From assembly GCF_900086725.1 (NCBI RefSeq), contig NZ_LT574837.1, positions 856,260-920,259 of the forward strand: DNA of 64,000 bases. Reading direction: 5' to 3'. The notes beneath the pieces are model-generated. The model searched no databases. It saw only the letters and a list, made by a program, of their open reading frames with translations, and was not told the origin of the DNA. Both the position numbers and the translations under genes were made by a program. Below, piece by piece: positions 44,101-53,348 of this stretch. Position 1 is the stretch's first letter. The number at the start of each line of letters is the position of its first letter. Source of the DNA: Bariatricus massiliensis. GTDB taxonomy: Bacteria > Bacillota > Clostridia > Lachnospirales > Lachnospiraceae.

Positions 44101-44517
44101 TTAAAGGTTCCATTTTGTGTCACCCATTATCCTATCTATGATATGATTTCTATCCCAAACAGCGGCCACCTCTAGCCCTTCGCATTCCTCTTTTTTTGCT
44201 GGATAAATTTCCCCTTTGTAATAAATCGAGTATTCCCCACTTATTGAATCTTTTATGCATCTTTGGGGTGGCCACTCCATTTCTTCAGACTTAAAAGGGC
44301 GATTCTCAATAAATTTCCATACGTTATCGCGAAGTAAATCTCTATACACACTAACAACAAATTGATAGTCCTCATCCTTCATATTGGGTAAATCCGTAAT
44401 TGAAGTTCCCATTTTTCTATACACACCAAAACCAGCGTCTCTGAAAGCTCTTCCAAATGCGAACTGTCCATTAGGTAATGGAATAGCATATACATCTCCA
44501 ATTTTTACTCTTCTCAT
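44101..44517 (-). CDS. Immunity protein, Imm26-like
   Basis: 138 residues starting MRRVKIGDVYAIPLPNGQFAFG, the N-terminal pattern of Imm26-type immunity proteins, with a WNL C-terminus. AAGGAG lies before the ATG, inside the end of an upstream toxin remnant whose TGA overlaps this ATG (ATGA). The overlap is the usual toxin-immunity junction, so it is an orphaned cognate immunity gene. Confidence 0.72.
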   Translation of the reverse strand: MRRVKIGDVYAIPLPNGQFAFGRAFRDAGFGVYRKMGTSITDLPNMKDEDYQFVVSVYRDLLRDNVWKFIENRPFKSEEMEWPPQRCIKDSISGEYSIYYKGEIYPAKKEECEGLEVAAVWDRNHIIDRIMGDTKWNL

Positions 44518-44705
44518 TTATTAAACTCCTTATTCATCTCATCCATGTAATGCTCTGCTTTAGGATTCTTCTTGCTTATGCCTCTAATAGCATTTGCCGA
44601 ATCTCCACCATCTGAAATTGAACCACCATCGATATCAATCAGTTGAGGTTCTATATGAATCTTAAACGGACCCACATTATATAAATAGACGTTTAAGTTA
44701 TAATT
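44514..44705 (-). pseudogene. C-terminal fragment of a polymorphic toxin
   Basis: A 63-codon open frame without a usable start reads NVYLYNVGPFKIHIEP, then a Gly/Asp/Ser-rich stretch and KNPKAEHYMDEMNKEFNK, ending in TGA that overlaps the Imm26-like ATG. It has the character of the last part of a large secreted toxin, with the rest lost; an upstream TAA at 44706-44708 closes the frame. The next upstream gene (44693-45061) overlaps its first few codons. Confidence 0.55.
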
Positions 44706-45061
44706 TTAACTTCCATACAAGGAATCTTAATTTCCACACCATCAATTAGTTGGATTTGCAACTCCAACCACTGATGATTAAGATTTCTAAGACCTCCCCC
44801 TTTATAAGAAGTTCCATTATTTACCTTTATTATCTGTAAAGTTTGTTCCAGAATATCACTTTCGTTCCCAATGTTAATGTCCTTAACCACATTTTCATCC
44901 CACTGTCCTAAATAGTGTATCCCGATAAATCCTTTGCACATAATCTTAATAAGTTTATCAGATGCATCTAGTAAACTTACCACTATATTTTCATAATCTA
45001 TTTTAATATCATTTAAGGAAAAGTCATGCCAATTCTGTTTGTTTATATCTTTATATGTCAT
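44693..45061 (-). CDS. Putative immunity protein, unknown family
   Basis: 122 residues with a compact alpha-beta look (WHDFSLNDIKIDYENIVVSLLD, FIGIHYLGQWDENVVKDI, GVEIKIPCMEVKII). AAGGAG 8 bp before ATG. A short toxin-like C-terminal remnant ends 32 bp upstream. No family recognised with certainty; immunity role inferred from context. Confidence 0.62.
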   Translation of the reverse strand: MTYKDINKQNWHDFSLNDIKIDYENIVVSLLDASDKLIKIMCKGFIGIHYLGQWDENVVKDINIGNESDILEQTLQIIKVNNGTSYKGGGLRNLNHQWLELQIQLIDGVEIKIPCMEVKIIT

Positions 45062-45092
45062 TGAAGATACTCCTTACTATGTAAGTGTAATT

Positions 45093-45161
45093 TCATCCAC
45101 TGATACTAAATCGTCCTTTATTCATATAATAACTGGTTCCATTTGCTTTATCAACACTTAC
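45093..45161 (-). pseudogene. Very short toxin C-terminal remnant
   Basis: Twenty-two codons, VSVDKANGTSYYMNKGRFSI ending SG then TGA, 32 bp before an immunity-like start. Immediately upstream is an inverted repeat ACTCAGTGAGT/ACTCGCTGAGT (about 45161-45191). The rest of 45062-45290 shows nothing more. Low certainty because of its length. Confidence 0.35.
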
Positions 45162-45289
45162 TCAGCGAGTTTGTAATTACACTCACTGAGTCGTAACAAA
45201 TAAGATGGGGGAAATGAAAGTTGCACTTGTAGATACCCTGACATGTTAAATAGTAGTGAATTATCGTCCACTTTTTTGAATGGCAAAAC

Positions 45290-45320
45290 AAAAAAAGCCT
45301 CAGAAATTATTAATTTCTGG
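45290..45320 (-). terminator. Terminator after tRNA-Cys
   Basis: CAGAAATT-AAT-AATTTCTG stem (45301-45319) followed on the minus strand by AGGC and a run of T. Confidence 0.75.
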
Positions 45321-45330
45321 ACTTTTTAAG

Positions 45331-45401
45331 AGGCGCCAACCAGAATCGAACTGGTGATAGAGGTGTTGCAGACCTTTGCCTTACCGCTTGGCTATGGCGC
45401 C
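45331..45401 (-). tRNA. tRNA-Cys (anticodon GCA)
   Basis: 71-nt cloverleaf with acceptor GGCGCCA/TGGCGCC, D-arm AGCCAAGCGGTAAGGC, anticodon loop CTGCAAC and T-arm ACCAGTTCGATTCTGGT. No encoded CCA. Cotranscribed with tRNA-Glu upstream, 24 bp apart. Confidence 0.96.
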
Positions 45402-45425
45402 GTATATTTGTGCGCATGCGCGCAA

Positions 45426-45497
45426 TGACTCCTACGGGAATCGAACCCGTGTTACCGCCGTGAAAGGGCGATGTCTTAACCGCTTGACCAAGGAGCC
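45426..45497 (-). tRNA. tRNA-Glu (anticodon TTC)
   Basis: 72-nt cloverleaf, acceptor GGCTCCT/AGGAGTC, anticodon loop CTTTCAC, T-arm CACGGGTTCGATTCCCGTA. No encoded CCA. Confidence 0.96.
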
Positions 45498-45587
45498 GTA
45501 TTCTCGGTACCGCAAGCGGTGACCGAAAATTATAATATCATACTTCATATAGATTTGCAATAGGTTTTCAAAAAGTTTTTACGTTTT

Positions 45588-46034
45588 TTACCTAAATACA
45601 ATGAGCCTTTCCGTCATCCTCTTCACATCAATCAACGAAATGATTCCCTTATCGCTTTTCCATATTTCTTTCTCCACCCATATACAGTCTTCCAGCTCTT
45701 CCAGATTGGTCTTCACACGGCTTATTTTATCACTTGAAGCAATAAAAGGCTCCTTATCCAATATTATGCCAAATTTATAATTTTTATACTTAATAATCAA
45801 CATAATAAGTCCACTCTCATCGAGGCTGTCTGTCTCCGACATCTCTCCCGGCATTCTGATGATAGGAATAATTTCGCCTCTGTTGTTACAAACTCCTGCA
45901 AAATACTCAGGAAGAGCCGGGATTTTAGATATATTCATGCCCTTACTTATCTCTGCCACATAGGGAAATTCAAAAGCGTAAGTCTTATCATTTGCGGAAA
46001 TGCACAGCAGTTCTTCTGTATCACGCTCTTCCAT
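45588..46034 (-). CDS. cheW: CheW-domain adaptor protein
   Basis: About 148 residues from ATG 46034 (AAGGAGGAGCGG upstream). CheW fold: LLCISANDKTYAFEFPYVAEISKGMNISKIPALPEYFAGVCNNRGEIIPII, with the conserved NxRGxIIPI. It links receptors to CheA. Last gene of the ten-gene chemosensory operon, overlapping cheA by 14 bp. Confidence 0.88.
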   Translation of the reverse strand: MEERDTEELLCISANDKTYAFEFPYVAEISKGMNISKIPALPEYFAGVCNNRGEIIPIIRMPGEMSETDSLDESGLIMLIIKYKNYKFGIILDKEPFIASSDKISRVKTNLEELEDCIWVEKEIWKSDKGIISLIDVKRMTERLIVFR

Positions 46035-47997
46035 ACCGCTCCTCCTTCTCATATTTTTCTATCAATATTTCTGTATCCAGTGCAATACATATGCCTCCGT
46101 TCCCCATGATACTACAGCCGCTCATACCAGTGCTGCGTCTGAAATTCATGCCAAATAAGGCTGGCAGTGGCTTGATCACTATACGCTTCTGGCTGTACAT
46201 CCTATCCACCACCACGCACCCTTCACGTTTCGTTCCTTTTATATAAACAATGAGGGCCGTATCCGGTATTTTTCCTTCAAAGCCATAGAATTTGCGTAAA
46301 TCAATAAGGGGAACCAATCTATCCTCATAAATAATATATTCCTTGCCTCCTATGACTTCAATATTTTTTAAGTTATCGGCATATTCCATGAACCGGTATA
46401 CGTAGCGTGCCGGAAGCGAGAAGCGATATTCCTCTACCCGGAAACGAATACATTCCATTGTGGCAAGCGTGAGCGGAGCAGTAATTGTGAAGGTGCTGCC
46501 AAATCCCGGCCGGCTCTGAATGTAAATATGTCCCCCGGCGTTTTCCAGAACACTTTTTACTACGTCAAGCCCCACCCCTCTCCCGGAATACTCCGTCACT
46601 GAGTCACTGGTCGTAAATCCGGGCATAAGGATAAGCTCACATATCTCTTCAAAGCTGTACTCCTCCTCCGGTCTGTTGAACAAATTTTCTTTTCTTGCCT
46701 TATTCCTGATTTTCTCTTCATCCAATCCGCCGCCGTCATCGCTAATAGATACCAGCAGTTCGCCTACTGTACTTTCCACATTAAAATGAATTTTCCCTTT
46801 TTTATCCTTTCCGCGCCTTTCACGCTCTTCCGGAGATTCAATTCCATGATCCAAGGCATTTCGAATGATATGCATGGCCGCTTCTGATATATATTCAATT
46901 ACATTCTTATCCGCCTCGATGTCGGCTCCCTGCACAATCAATTCTACTTCTTTTTTCTGTACGCGGCAGATATCACGAAGTATTCTCTTTAACTGCGGAA
47001 TGATTCTGGATACCGGAACCATCCGCATCTCCATGACAGTGCGCTCTACATCTGCGACAAGGCGGCTTAGCTGATGTAAATTCCCCTCTCTCAGTTCATC
47101 CAGCCCTTTTTCAGCCAGTTCATTTTCCAATGGCAGCAGCTGTATCATCATCTCTCCGGCCATATTCTGGAGCTTGTCCAGCCTGTCCATACGGACATTT
47201 AAAAATTCAGCCTCTACACTTTGGGACTCCTCCACATTTCCTGCGGATTCCGTCTGTTCATCCATTGACGGCCCGGCATCCCTCGTTTCCAATTGTACGT
47301 CTGTCTCGTTTTCGAGGACTTCGCAGCGGTCAACAAACAGCCCATTCTCCAGTGCCTCTAGTACCGCCTCTTTACAGTCGCTCTCAAAATGAATCAGCAC
47401 TCCATTCTTTTCGATATACTCGGCGCTGTCCTGAGATTTTTCCAACTCTGCCGGATAAGTCTCGATATTTGTACAGAGTGCCCCAATCTGACGGACAAGC
47501 ATAAAAGCCCTAATATTTTCCATTCTACATCCGGGCTCAAATGTGACTTTCACGACAGTACCTGTCCCACCGGCAAAATTACATCCTTGTTCTATGTTAA
47601 GGTATTGATTTATTTTTTGTTCAAGTTCTTTTGTATCCGTGGGAGTATAGTCCTCCCGCCCCATTTGCTTCAACTCATTCTCAATGAAATCCGCGACCAA
47701 AAATAACAGATCAAACAGTTCCGGCTCCGGTTTGACAATCCTTCCTAATTCCTCTCTGTAATATTCAAACAAGTCTTCAAGTGTATGTGCCACAGCCGAC
47801 AACGCATTAAGCCCCATCATGGCAGAGGAGCTTTTCATAGTATGCATAATTCTAAAAACAGCATGAATGTCTTCCCCGGAAAATATATCTTTTTTTTCCG
47901 CCTCAAGAAGGACAGCGCCCAGTTGTTCTATCAGCTGTCTTGTCTCTAGAATGTATATATCCAGCATCTCTCTCGTATCTGCATCAAAATATCCCAT
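46021..47997 (-). CDS. cheA: Chemotaxis histidine kinase CheA
   Basis: 658 residues: P1 HPt domain with phospho-His52 in FRIMHTMKSSSAMMG, a P2-like segment (~140-235), P3 dimerisation (~270-330), P4 kinase (NVIEYISEAAMHIIRNALDHGIESPEER; DDGGGLD; GRGVGLDVVKSV) and P5 CheW-like C-terminus. It phosphorylates CheY and probably the receiver-GGDEF protein encoded just upstream. ATG 47997 follows GGAG. Confidence 0.95.
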   Translation of the reverse strand: MGYFDADTREMLDIYILETRQLIEQLGAVLLEAEKKDIFSGEDIHAVFRIMHTMKSSSAMMGLNALSAVAHTLEDLFEYYREELGRIVKPEPELFDLLFLVADFIENELKQMGREDYTPTDTKELEQKINQYLNIEQGCNFAGGTGTVVKVTFEPGCRMENIRAFMLVRQIGALCTNIETYPAELEKSQDSAEYIEKNGVLIHFESDCKEAVLEALENGLFVDRCEVLENETDVQLETRDAGPSMDEQTESAGNVEESQSVEAEFLNVRMDRLDKLQNMAGEMMIQLLPLENELAEKGLDELREGNLHQLSRLVADVERTVMEMRMVPVSRIIPQLKRILRDICRVQKKEVELIVQGADIEADKNVIEYISEAAMHIIRNALDHGIESPEERERRGKDKKGKIHFNVESTVGELLVSISDDGGGLDEEKIRNKARKENLFNRPEEEYSFEEICELILMPGFTTSDSVTEYSGRGVGLDVVKSVLENAGGHIYIQSRPGFGSTFTITAPLTLATMECIRFRVEEYRFSLPARYVYRFMEYADNLKNIEVIGGKEYIIYEDRLVPLIDLRKFYGFEGKIPDTALIVYIKGTKREGCVVVDRMYSQKRIVIKPLPALFGMNFRRSTGMSGCSIMGNGGICIALDTEILIEKYEKEERYGRA

Positions 47998-48015
47998 CAC
48001 ATTCTCCGCCTAACC

Positions 48016-48951
48016 TTATTCTTCGTACCATACGCTTTGATTCTTTCCATTCCGTTTTCCTTGATAAAGCGCTTGATTCGCACACTTAATATTTTCATCG
48101 ACCCCCATTCTAGTATCATAGACATGGAGCCCCAATGTCAATGTACAGGAAAATTCAGAATTATTGTGAAATACCGTGAATTCCTCTACCTCTTTTCTTA
48201 TCTGCTCGCTGATTCCCCATGCCTCCTCTTCTGTGACCGCAAAGAGAACGACAAGAAATTCTTCCCCTCCCCAGCGGATGACCCGGTGCCTGCGGCAGAT
48301 TACCTCTAAAAGATTAGCGATGCAGACTAGCGTCCGGTCCCCCGCATCATGCCCATAAGTATCATTTATATTCTTAAAATCATCAATATCAGCCAATATA
48401 ACAACATTTTTGGTGTCTTCCCGATTATGATGATTAATATCCTCAACCATATCGTCCACCACATACCTGCGATTATAAAGTCCTGTCAGACCGTCCCGAA
48501 ACGCCATATAATTAAGTTTTGCCATACTGCTGCGCAGCTCTTTATTCTGACGGTTCAGTTCATCTTTCTTTTTCTTAATCTGCAGATGCGTATGCACTCT
48601 GGACAAAAGTTCCCCTTTTACAAATGGCTTCTTAATATAGTCATAAGCCCCCATGGCAAATCCCTTGACCACATCTTCGTCATTTGCTTTCGACGTAAGA
48701 AATATTATCGACGCGTCATTTTTATCAAGCTCTTTTAATCTGCCAAATAACTCATACCCATCCGCGTCAGGCAGCACCACATCGAGCAGAACCACATCAG
48801 GATGATACCTCTCCATCATCTCGGAGGCTTCCTGTCCGGTGTGCGCCTCACATACAAACACCTTTTCTTCTTTCATCGCAGTCTTTATCTGCTCGCAAAT
48901 CAAAACACTGTCATCTACAATCAGTAAAACCTGTCTGCCCTCTTTTATCAT
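48016..48951 (-). CDS. Receiver-diguanylate cyclase (REC-GGDEF), WspR-like
   Basis: 311 residues: REC domain (LLIVDDS, phospho-Asp in VVLLDVVLPDADG, LTSKAND, KKPF) and a GGDEF domain with RWGGEEFLVVL (GGEEF active site) and substrate residues DIDDFKNINDTYGHDAGD. No RxxD inhibitory site precedes GGEEF. It would make c-di-GMP when phosphorylated. It lies inside the chemosensory operon between cheD and cheA, so CheA is its likely kinase. GGAGGTTAG before ATG. Confidence 0.93.
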   Translation of the reverse strand: MIKEGRQVLLIVDDSVLICEQIKTAMKEEKVFVCEAHTGQEASEMMERYHPDVVLLDVVLPDADGYELFGRLKELDKNDASIIFLTSKANDEDVVKGFAMGAYDYIKKPFVKGELLSRVHTHLQIKKKKDELNRQNKELRSSMAKLNYMAFRDGLTGLYNRRYVVDDMVEDINHHNREDTKNVVILADIDDFKNINDTYGHDAGDRTLVCIANLLEVICRRHRVIRWGGEEFLVVLFAVTEEEAWGISEQIRKEVEEFTVFHNNSEFSCTLTLGLHVYDTRMGVDENIKCANQALYQGKRNGKNQSVWYEE

Positions 48952-48969
48952 AACTAACCTCCGTCATCA

Positions 48970-49452
48970 CTACAGTACCAGCTTTATACCCTTTAATGAT
49001 CTCACCTCAACACTGCCACTGTCCCCATAAAGCAAAACTGTTCTTCCATAGTTTTTTCCAACATCCTCACCTACTAATTTAATGCCTAGCTCTTTTAGCG
49101 TCTTTTTCACAGACTCTACATTTTTGGCTCCAATTTCAAATTCGAGTTTACTGAAAGCAAACATCTTAGCACCGCCTGCTATCTTTGCTGTAATGTACTG
49201 CTCCTGAGCCCCATGCCATTTCATTTCACGGAGCAGCCTTCGTATCCCTTCATCTGCAAATTTATATTCATTATTGCCTGCGGTAGACGCACTTCTGTCA
49301 GGAAGCATCACATGAGCCATCCCCGCAATTCTATTCTTAGCGTCATACAGGCACACGCCAACGCAAGAGCCCAGCGCATAAGAGACAAGCACTTGCGGAG
49401 CTTTGACAACTTTACCCTCGGCAATCCCCACCACAATAGACTCCATACGCAT
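48970..49452 (-). CDS. cheD: Chemoreceptor glutamine deamidase CheD
   Basis: 160 residues: VSYALGSCVGVCLYD with catalytic Cys, GMAHVMLPDR with catalytic His. It deamidates receptor glutamines and in Firmicutes also binds CheC to adjust CheC phosphatase activity. Start overlaps the cheC stop (TGATG). Confidence 0.94.
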   Translation of the reverse strand: MRMESIVVGIAEGKVVKAPQVLVSYALGSCVGVCLYDAKNRIAGMAHVMLPDRSASTAGNNEYKFADEGIRRLLREMKWHGAQEQYITAKIAGGAKMFAFSKLEFEIGAKNVESVKKTLKELGIKLVGEDVGKNYGRTVLLYGDSGSVEVRSLKGIKLVL

Positions 49453-50066
49453 CAGCCCCCAAATATGTGAAATATCTTCTCTAAAGAATCCGGCTCCGGA
49501 AAAAAGAGAATACGATTGTAAAAGATATCTCCATCCATTGAAAATGTATTTTCAATAAGCAAGGCGTTATCACTGGACTTCATTCCTTTAATAATCGGCA
49601 CACTCAATATTGCCCCCGCCATATCAATGCAGATATCCGGGACAGACACCGTAATCATCAAATTAGTGAGCTTAGACAGTGCACTGATATACGAACCACA
49701 CATAATGTTTCCCACTTCGCACAAGGCAGACTTCTCCATGTCATTAAGATCCAGCAGATTCTCCGGCACTGCTCCAAGCATGGTACGTAAGATTTTATCG
49801 GTAAATGATTCCTTTAATAAAAATAGAAAAATGCCCCTTAACTCCCCCTCTGTCTCAATAATAATGCCAGCCTGCAGCTCTTCTGTTTCATCCAGAATCC
49901 CATGCATCTCCTCATATTTGATAATCTGGAAGCTGGGCAGCCCCATCTCAAGCGGATGCTGCATCAACTGGGACATTGCGGTGACAGCATTGCCTGTCCC
50001 AATATTACCAAGCTCCTTTAAAATATCTATCGACATTTCGTCCAGCCTGTCATAGTCATAATCCAT
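49452..50066 (-). CDS. cheC: CheY-P phosphatase CheC
   Basis: 204 residues with the two CheC signature helices: ELGNIGTGNAVTAMSQL near residue 15 and EKSALCEVGNIMCGSYISAL near residue 110, each with the E-x3-N phosphatase set. It dephosphorylates CheY-P. Adjacent cheD fits the CheC-CheD adaptation loop. Confidence 0.94.
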   Translation of the reverse strand: MDYDYDRLDEMSIDILKELGNIGTGNAVTAMSQLMQHPLEMGLPSFQIIKYEEMHGILDETEELQAGIIIETEGELRGIFLFLLKESFTDKILRTMLGAVPENLLDLNDMEKSALCEVGNIMCGSYISALSKLTNLMITVSVPDICIDMAGAILSVPIIKGMKSSDNALLIENTFSMDGDIFYNRILFFPEPDSLEKIFHIFGG

Positions 50067-50089
50067 ATTTTTGTCCCTCTTTTATGTAC

Positions 50090-51769
50090 TTATATTTCAA
50101 ACTGCTCCACTAGTTCCTTTAGTATCTGCGCCTGTGCGGAAAGTTCTTCACTCGCGGCAGAGCTCTCCTCTGAAGTTGCAGTATTACCTTGAACAATATC
50201 AGATATTAGTTCCACACTCTTTCTAATCTGTGTGATAGCATCTGCCTGCTGTAATGACATCTCGGATATTTTCCCAACTGTCATGTTAACTTTTTCCACT
50301 CCTTCGGCAGATTCTCCCAAGGAAAGCGCCGTCTCCTTGGCAGCCATCAGGCCCTCATCCACAGCGTTTTCGTTCTTTTCAATCAACTCAGCTGACATTT
50401 TTGACGCGGCCGATGTCTTAGCCGCCAATCGCCTTACCTCTCCGGCCACCACGGTAAAGCCTCTTCCAGCCTCCCCTGCTCTGGCTGCCTCTACCGTCGC
50501 ATTTAGCGCCAATATATTCGTCTGAAATGCAATGTCCTCTATTTCCGCAATAATACCAGTAATTTCTTTGGAATTCTTTTTCACCTGCTCGATGCTTTTC
50601 ACCAGACTTCTCATCTGTTCATCGCTTTTCAGCACCTTGCCGCCCACTTTATCCACTAATTCACTGGACTTTACCGCATTATCTGCATTCTCTTTGACGC
50701 TGTCAGCAATTTCATTAATACTAGCCGCCAGCTCCTCAATCGAACTAGCCTGTTCAGAAGCACCGGCAGCCAGTGTCTGTGCACCGTTCGCAACTTGTTC
50801 CGCACTCGCGGATACCTGCTCCGCACTGCTGCTAATCTGCTCCATGGAGTCCCGGAGCAAGCCTCCGATTTCCTCCATAGCTTCGGCAAGCGCTATGAAG
50901 TCCCCCTTAAATGCAACTTCACATTTATAATTAAGCTTTCCTCTTCCAAGCGCCACCATTCCCTTACCGACTTCTGATACATACAAGCTCAAAGAATCCA
51001 CGATACTTCTCATGTCATTGGCTAGTTCTCCCAGCTCATTCTTGGCATTATAGGAAATTCTGGCACTTAACTGCCCATTAGAAATCTCATTCGCAGCTCT
51101 TTTAACTTCATTGAGCGGGGTAATTATACTTCTAGTGATTATAAACCAAATCGCAATAGTAAACAGCACACTGACCACGGCTAACACAACTATCATTGTG
51201 ATAATGTTCCTATTCATTGTTCGTGATTCCGTAATCCATTTTTCTGCGTCTGTCTTAGATATATCCGCAATATTATTAGACGCGTCTCTGAGCGCTTTTG
51301 TCTGCGGCTCATAGTCACTTAAATATAAGGTAAGAGCCCTCTCCCGGTCACCTGCCGCCAAATATTGCAGAACCTCATCCCTCGGCGCTCTCAGGGCCTC
51401 AAATGCCTCAAGCAGCTTATTTACCATCTCTTTGTCTGAAACGTAGCCTGAACCCAATGTTTTTATATTCTCAGTCAGCTCGTCGACATAACCCCTTGTT
51501 TCCTCAATGCATTCTTCCGTATCTACCGCACTGTCCGATGCACACATGAGCAAAAGGTTTTTCTGTACCGCTCGTGTATTTCCTATAATTTTGTACGATA
51601 GTTCCAAATTCTCAAAAGGTTCTGCATATAGTCTATCCATTCTCTCCGACATAGAATTAATATTAAATATTGCTGTAATTACAGTTATGGCATATATTAC
51701 TATAATAATCGCAAAAGCAATCATCAACTTTGTACCAATCTTTAAATTTTTATACTTCTGTCTCATCAT
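50090..51769 (-). CDS. Methyl-accepting chemotaxis protein
   Basis: 559 residues: TM1 (~12-33), a four-helix-bundle type periplasmic sensor (~35-185), TM2 (~190-212), HAMP, then the signalling coiled coil with the conserved hairpin EDIAFQTNILALNATVEAAR and AGRGFTVVAGEVR. It is the only receptor in the operon. GAGGAATGG precedes ATG-ATG. Ligand unknown. Confidence 0.95.
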   Translation of the reverse strand: MMRQKYKNLKIGTKLMIAFAIIIVIYAITVITAIFNINSMSERMDRLYAEPFENLELSYKIIGNTRAVQKNLLLMCASDSAVDTEECIEETRGYVDELTENIKTLGSGYVSDKEMVNKLLEAFEALRAPRDEVLQYLAAGDRERALTLYLSDYEPQTKALRDASNNIADISKTDAEKWITESRTMNRNIITMIVVLAVVSVLFTIAIWFIITRSIITPLNEVKRAANEISNGQLSARISYNAKNELGELANDMRSIVDSLSLYVSEVGKGMVALGRGKLNYKCEVAFKGDFIALAEAMEEIGGLLRDSMEQISSSAEQVSASAEQVANGAQTLAAGASEQASSIEELAASINEIADSVKENADNAVKSSELVDKVGGKVLKSDEQMRSLVKSIEQVKKNSKEITGIIAEIEDIAFQTNILALNATVEAARAGEAGRGFTVVAGEVRRLAAKTSAASKMSAELIEKNENAVDEGLMAAKETALSLGESAEGVEKVNMTVGKISEMSLQQADAITQIRKSVELISDIVQGNTATSEESSAASEELSAQAQILKELVEQFEI

Positions 51770-51781
51770 CCATTCCTCAAC

Positions 51782-52156
51782 CTACGCTCGGTTATCATCT
51801 AAATAATATCTTACAGTACGCTCAAAATTATTTTTTTCAAAAGGTTTCACGATAAAATCACTGGCACCCGCGTCCAGCGCCTTAGCTATCATAAGCTCTT
51901 GTCCTACGGCCGAACACATAATTACTCTGGCATTCGAGTCCACCTGCTTTATCATTTCCAAAGCTTCAATTCCTGACATAACGGGCATCGTAATGTCAAG
52001 TATCACCAAATCAGGATGTAATTCCTCAAAGGCCTTTACTCCTTCTGCACCGTCTTTCGCCTCCACTATGTTCTTATATCCTGCCTCTTCCAGATTTTTG
52101 CGGATTACCTGCCTCATGAACATGGCATCATCTACAATAAGAATCAATTTTTCCAT
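51782..52156 (-). CDS. cheY: Chemotaxis response regulator CheY
   Basis: 124-residue stand-alone receiver: LIVDDAMFMRQ, phospho-Asp in LVILDITMPVMSG, CSAVGQ and KPF. Output depends on its partner; no flagellar switch gene is in the window. GGAGGAAGAGAGG before ATG. Confidence 0.94.
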   Translation of the reverse strand: MEKLILIVDDAMFMRQVIRKNLEEAGYKNIVEAKDGAEGVKAFEELHPDLVILDITMPVMSGIEALEMIKQVDSNARVIMCSAVGQELMIAKALDAGASDFIVKPFEKNNFERTVRYYLDDNRA

Positions 52157-52180
52157 AGCGCCTCTCTTCCTCCTTACCCC

Positions 52181-53002
52181 CTAGGCGGGTTGTTTCTTTT
52201 TTCTATAAACTGCCGGATACACAGATTCCAGCTCTGTCTCATCCGCGGACAAAAGTTCTGCATGCCCAATCAAAAGGTATCCGCCCGGATTTAGGCTTTC
52301 TTCTAAAAGTCTGACTAACTTCCTTCTGGAATCTCTATCAAAATATATCATTACATTACGGCACAGTATCAAATCAAACTTAGCCGGATTGCTTATCGGC
52401 GTCATTAAATTGTGATTACGGAATCTGATATTACTCTTTAGACTTTCAACTACCGCAAAATAATTTTCATTTACCCTTTTACAGTATTTCTGCTTCCAGC
52501 CCGTAGGAAGTGCATCCAGCTCTTTCTCAGAATACACACCCTTTCTAGCCATCTGAAGCACTTCATCTGATATATCGGTGGCTAAAATCCTTGCATCGGC
52601 CAGCTGCCCTCTATTTGCCTTATATTCCTCCAGCGCCATAGCAAGCGTATAACATTCCTCCCCGGTCGCACATCCCGCACACCAAATGTTACCGATTCCA
52701 AAGGCTTTCTGGGAAAATAATTCTCGAAAGATGGTACGCTCCAATATTTCAAAATGCACCGGTTCCCGCATAAAATATGTATAATTCGTGGTCAGCCGGT
52801 TCACCATCTGTCCCGCCAGTTTCCCATCTTTATCCCGGCGAAGCAGGTTCATATATTCAGCAAAGCTATTCACTCCCAGTCTTTTAAGCTCCTTCGTCAT
52901 CCTGCATTCAATCAAGACCTTTTTCTTTTCTAGATTAATTCCATATGTATCCCGCATGTACTCAATAATCTGATTGAATTCATTTTGATTAAGTCTAATC
53001 AT
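52181..53002 (-). CDS. cheR: Chemoreceptor methyltransferase CheR
   Basis: 273 residues: all-alpha N-terminal domain, then SAM-binding domain (WCAGCATGEECYTLAM, ILATDISDEVLQMA, LILCRNVMIYFD). Methylates receptor glutamates. No CheB methylesterase accompanies it here. Confidence 0.95.
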   Translation of the reverse strand: MIRLNQNEFNQIIEYMRDTYGINLEKKKVLIECRMTKELKRLGVNSFAEYMNLLRRDKDGKLAGQMVNRLTTNYTYFMREPVHFEILERTIFRELFSQKAFGIGNIWCAGCATGEECYTLAMALEEYKANRGQLADARILATDISDEVLQMARKGVYSEKELDALPTGWKQKYCKRVNENYFAVVESLKSNIRFRNHNLMTPISNPAKFDLILCRNVMIYFDRDSRRKLVRLLEESLNPGGYLLIGHAELLSADETELESVYPAVYRKKKQPA

Positions 53003-53324
53003 GCTTTTTCACCCATACCCCTTTGATTATCTGTTCCATCTCCTGCCCATTATTTGTTTCTTCCCCCACTGTATCTGAAAGAATCCCCCTATAGCCTGTT
53101 CCACCTCTTAGAATAATGCCACATCTATAAACCTCCTGTGCAGTCCCACACATATCAAAAGGATTATAATATACCACAAGCTTCCCCATGTAATAGGAAA
53201 TACCCGCAATATCCTGCGGCTGCCCGGGCACACGGTGTACACTGGGATTCTCTATAATCGCTTCCAGTTCTTCTTCATCAATATAGAGTGTCTGCGGACC
53301 AGAAATTATTTCAATATATCTCAT
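52995..53324 (-). CDS. Short CheW-like protein
   Basis: 109 residues; PGQPQDIAGISYYMGKLVVYYNP matches the central CheW strand region, but the protein is shorter than typical CheW and lacks part of the first sub-domain. It overlaps cheR by 8 bp. A divergent adaptor or modulator is likely. Confidence 0.68.
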   Translation of the reverse strand: MRYIEIISGPQTLYIDEEELEAIIENPSVHRVPGQPQDIAGISYYMGKLVVYYNPFDMCGTAQEVYRCGIILRGGTGYRGILSDTVGEETNNGQEMEQIIKGVWVKKHD

Positions 53325-53348
53325 GCCCTATCGCTCTCCCTTACCTTA

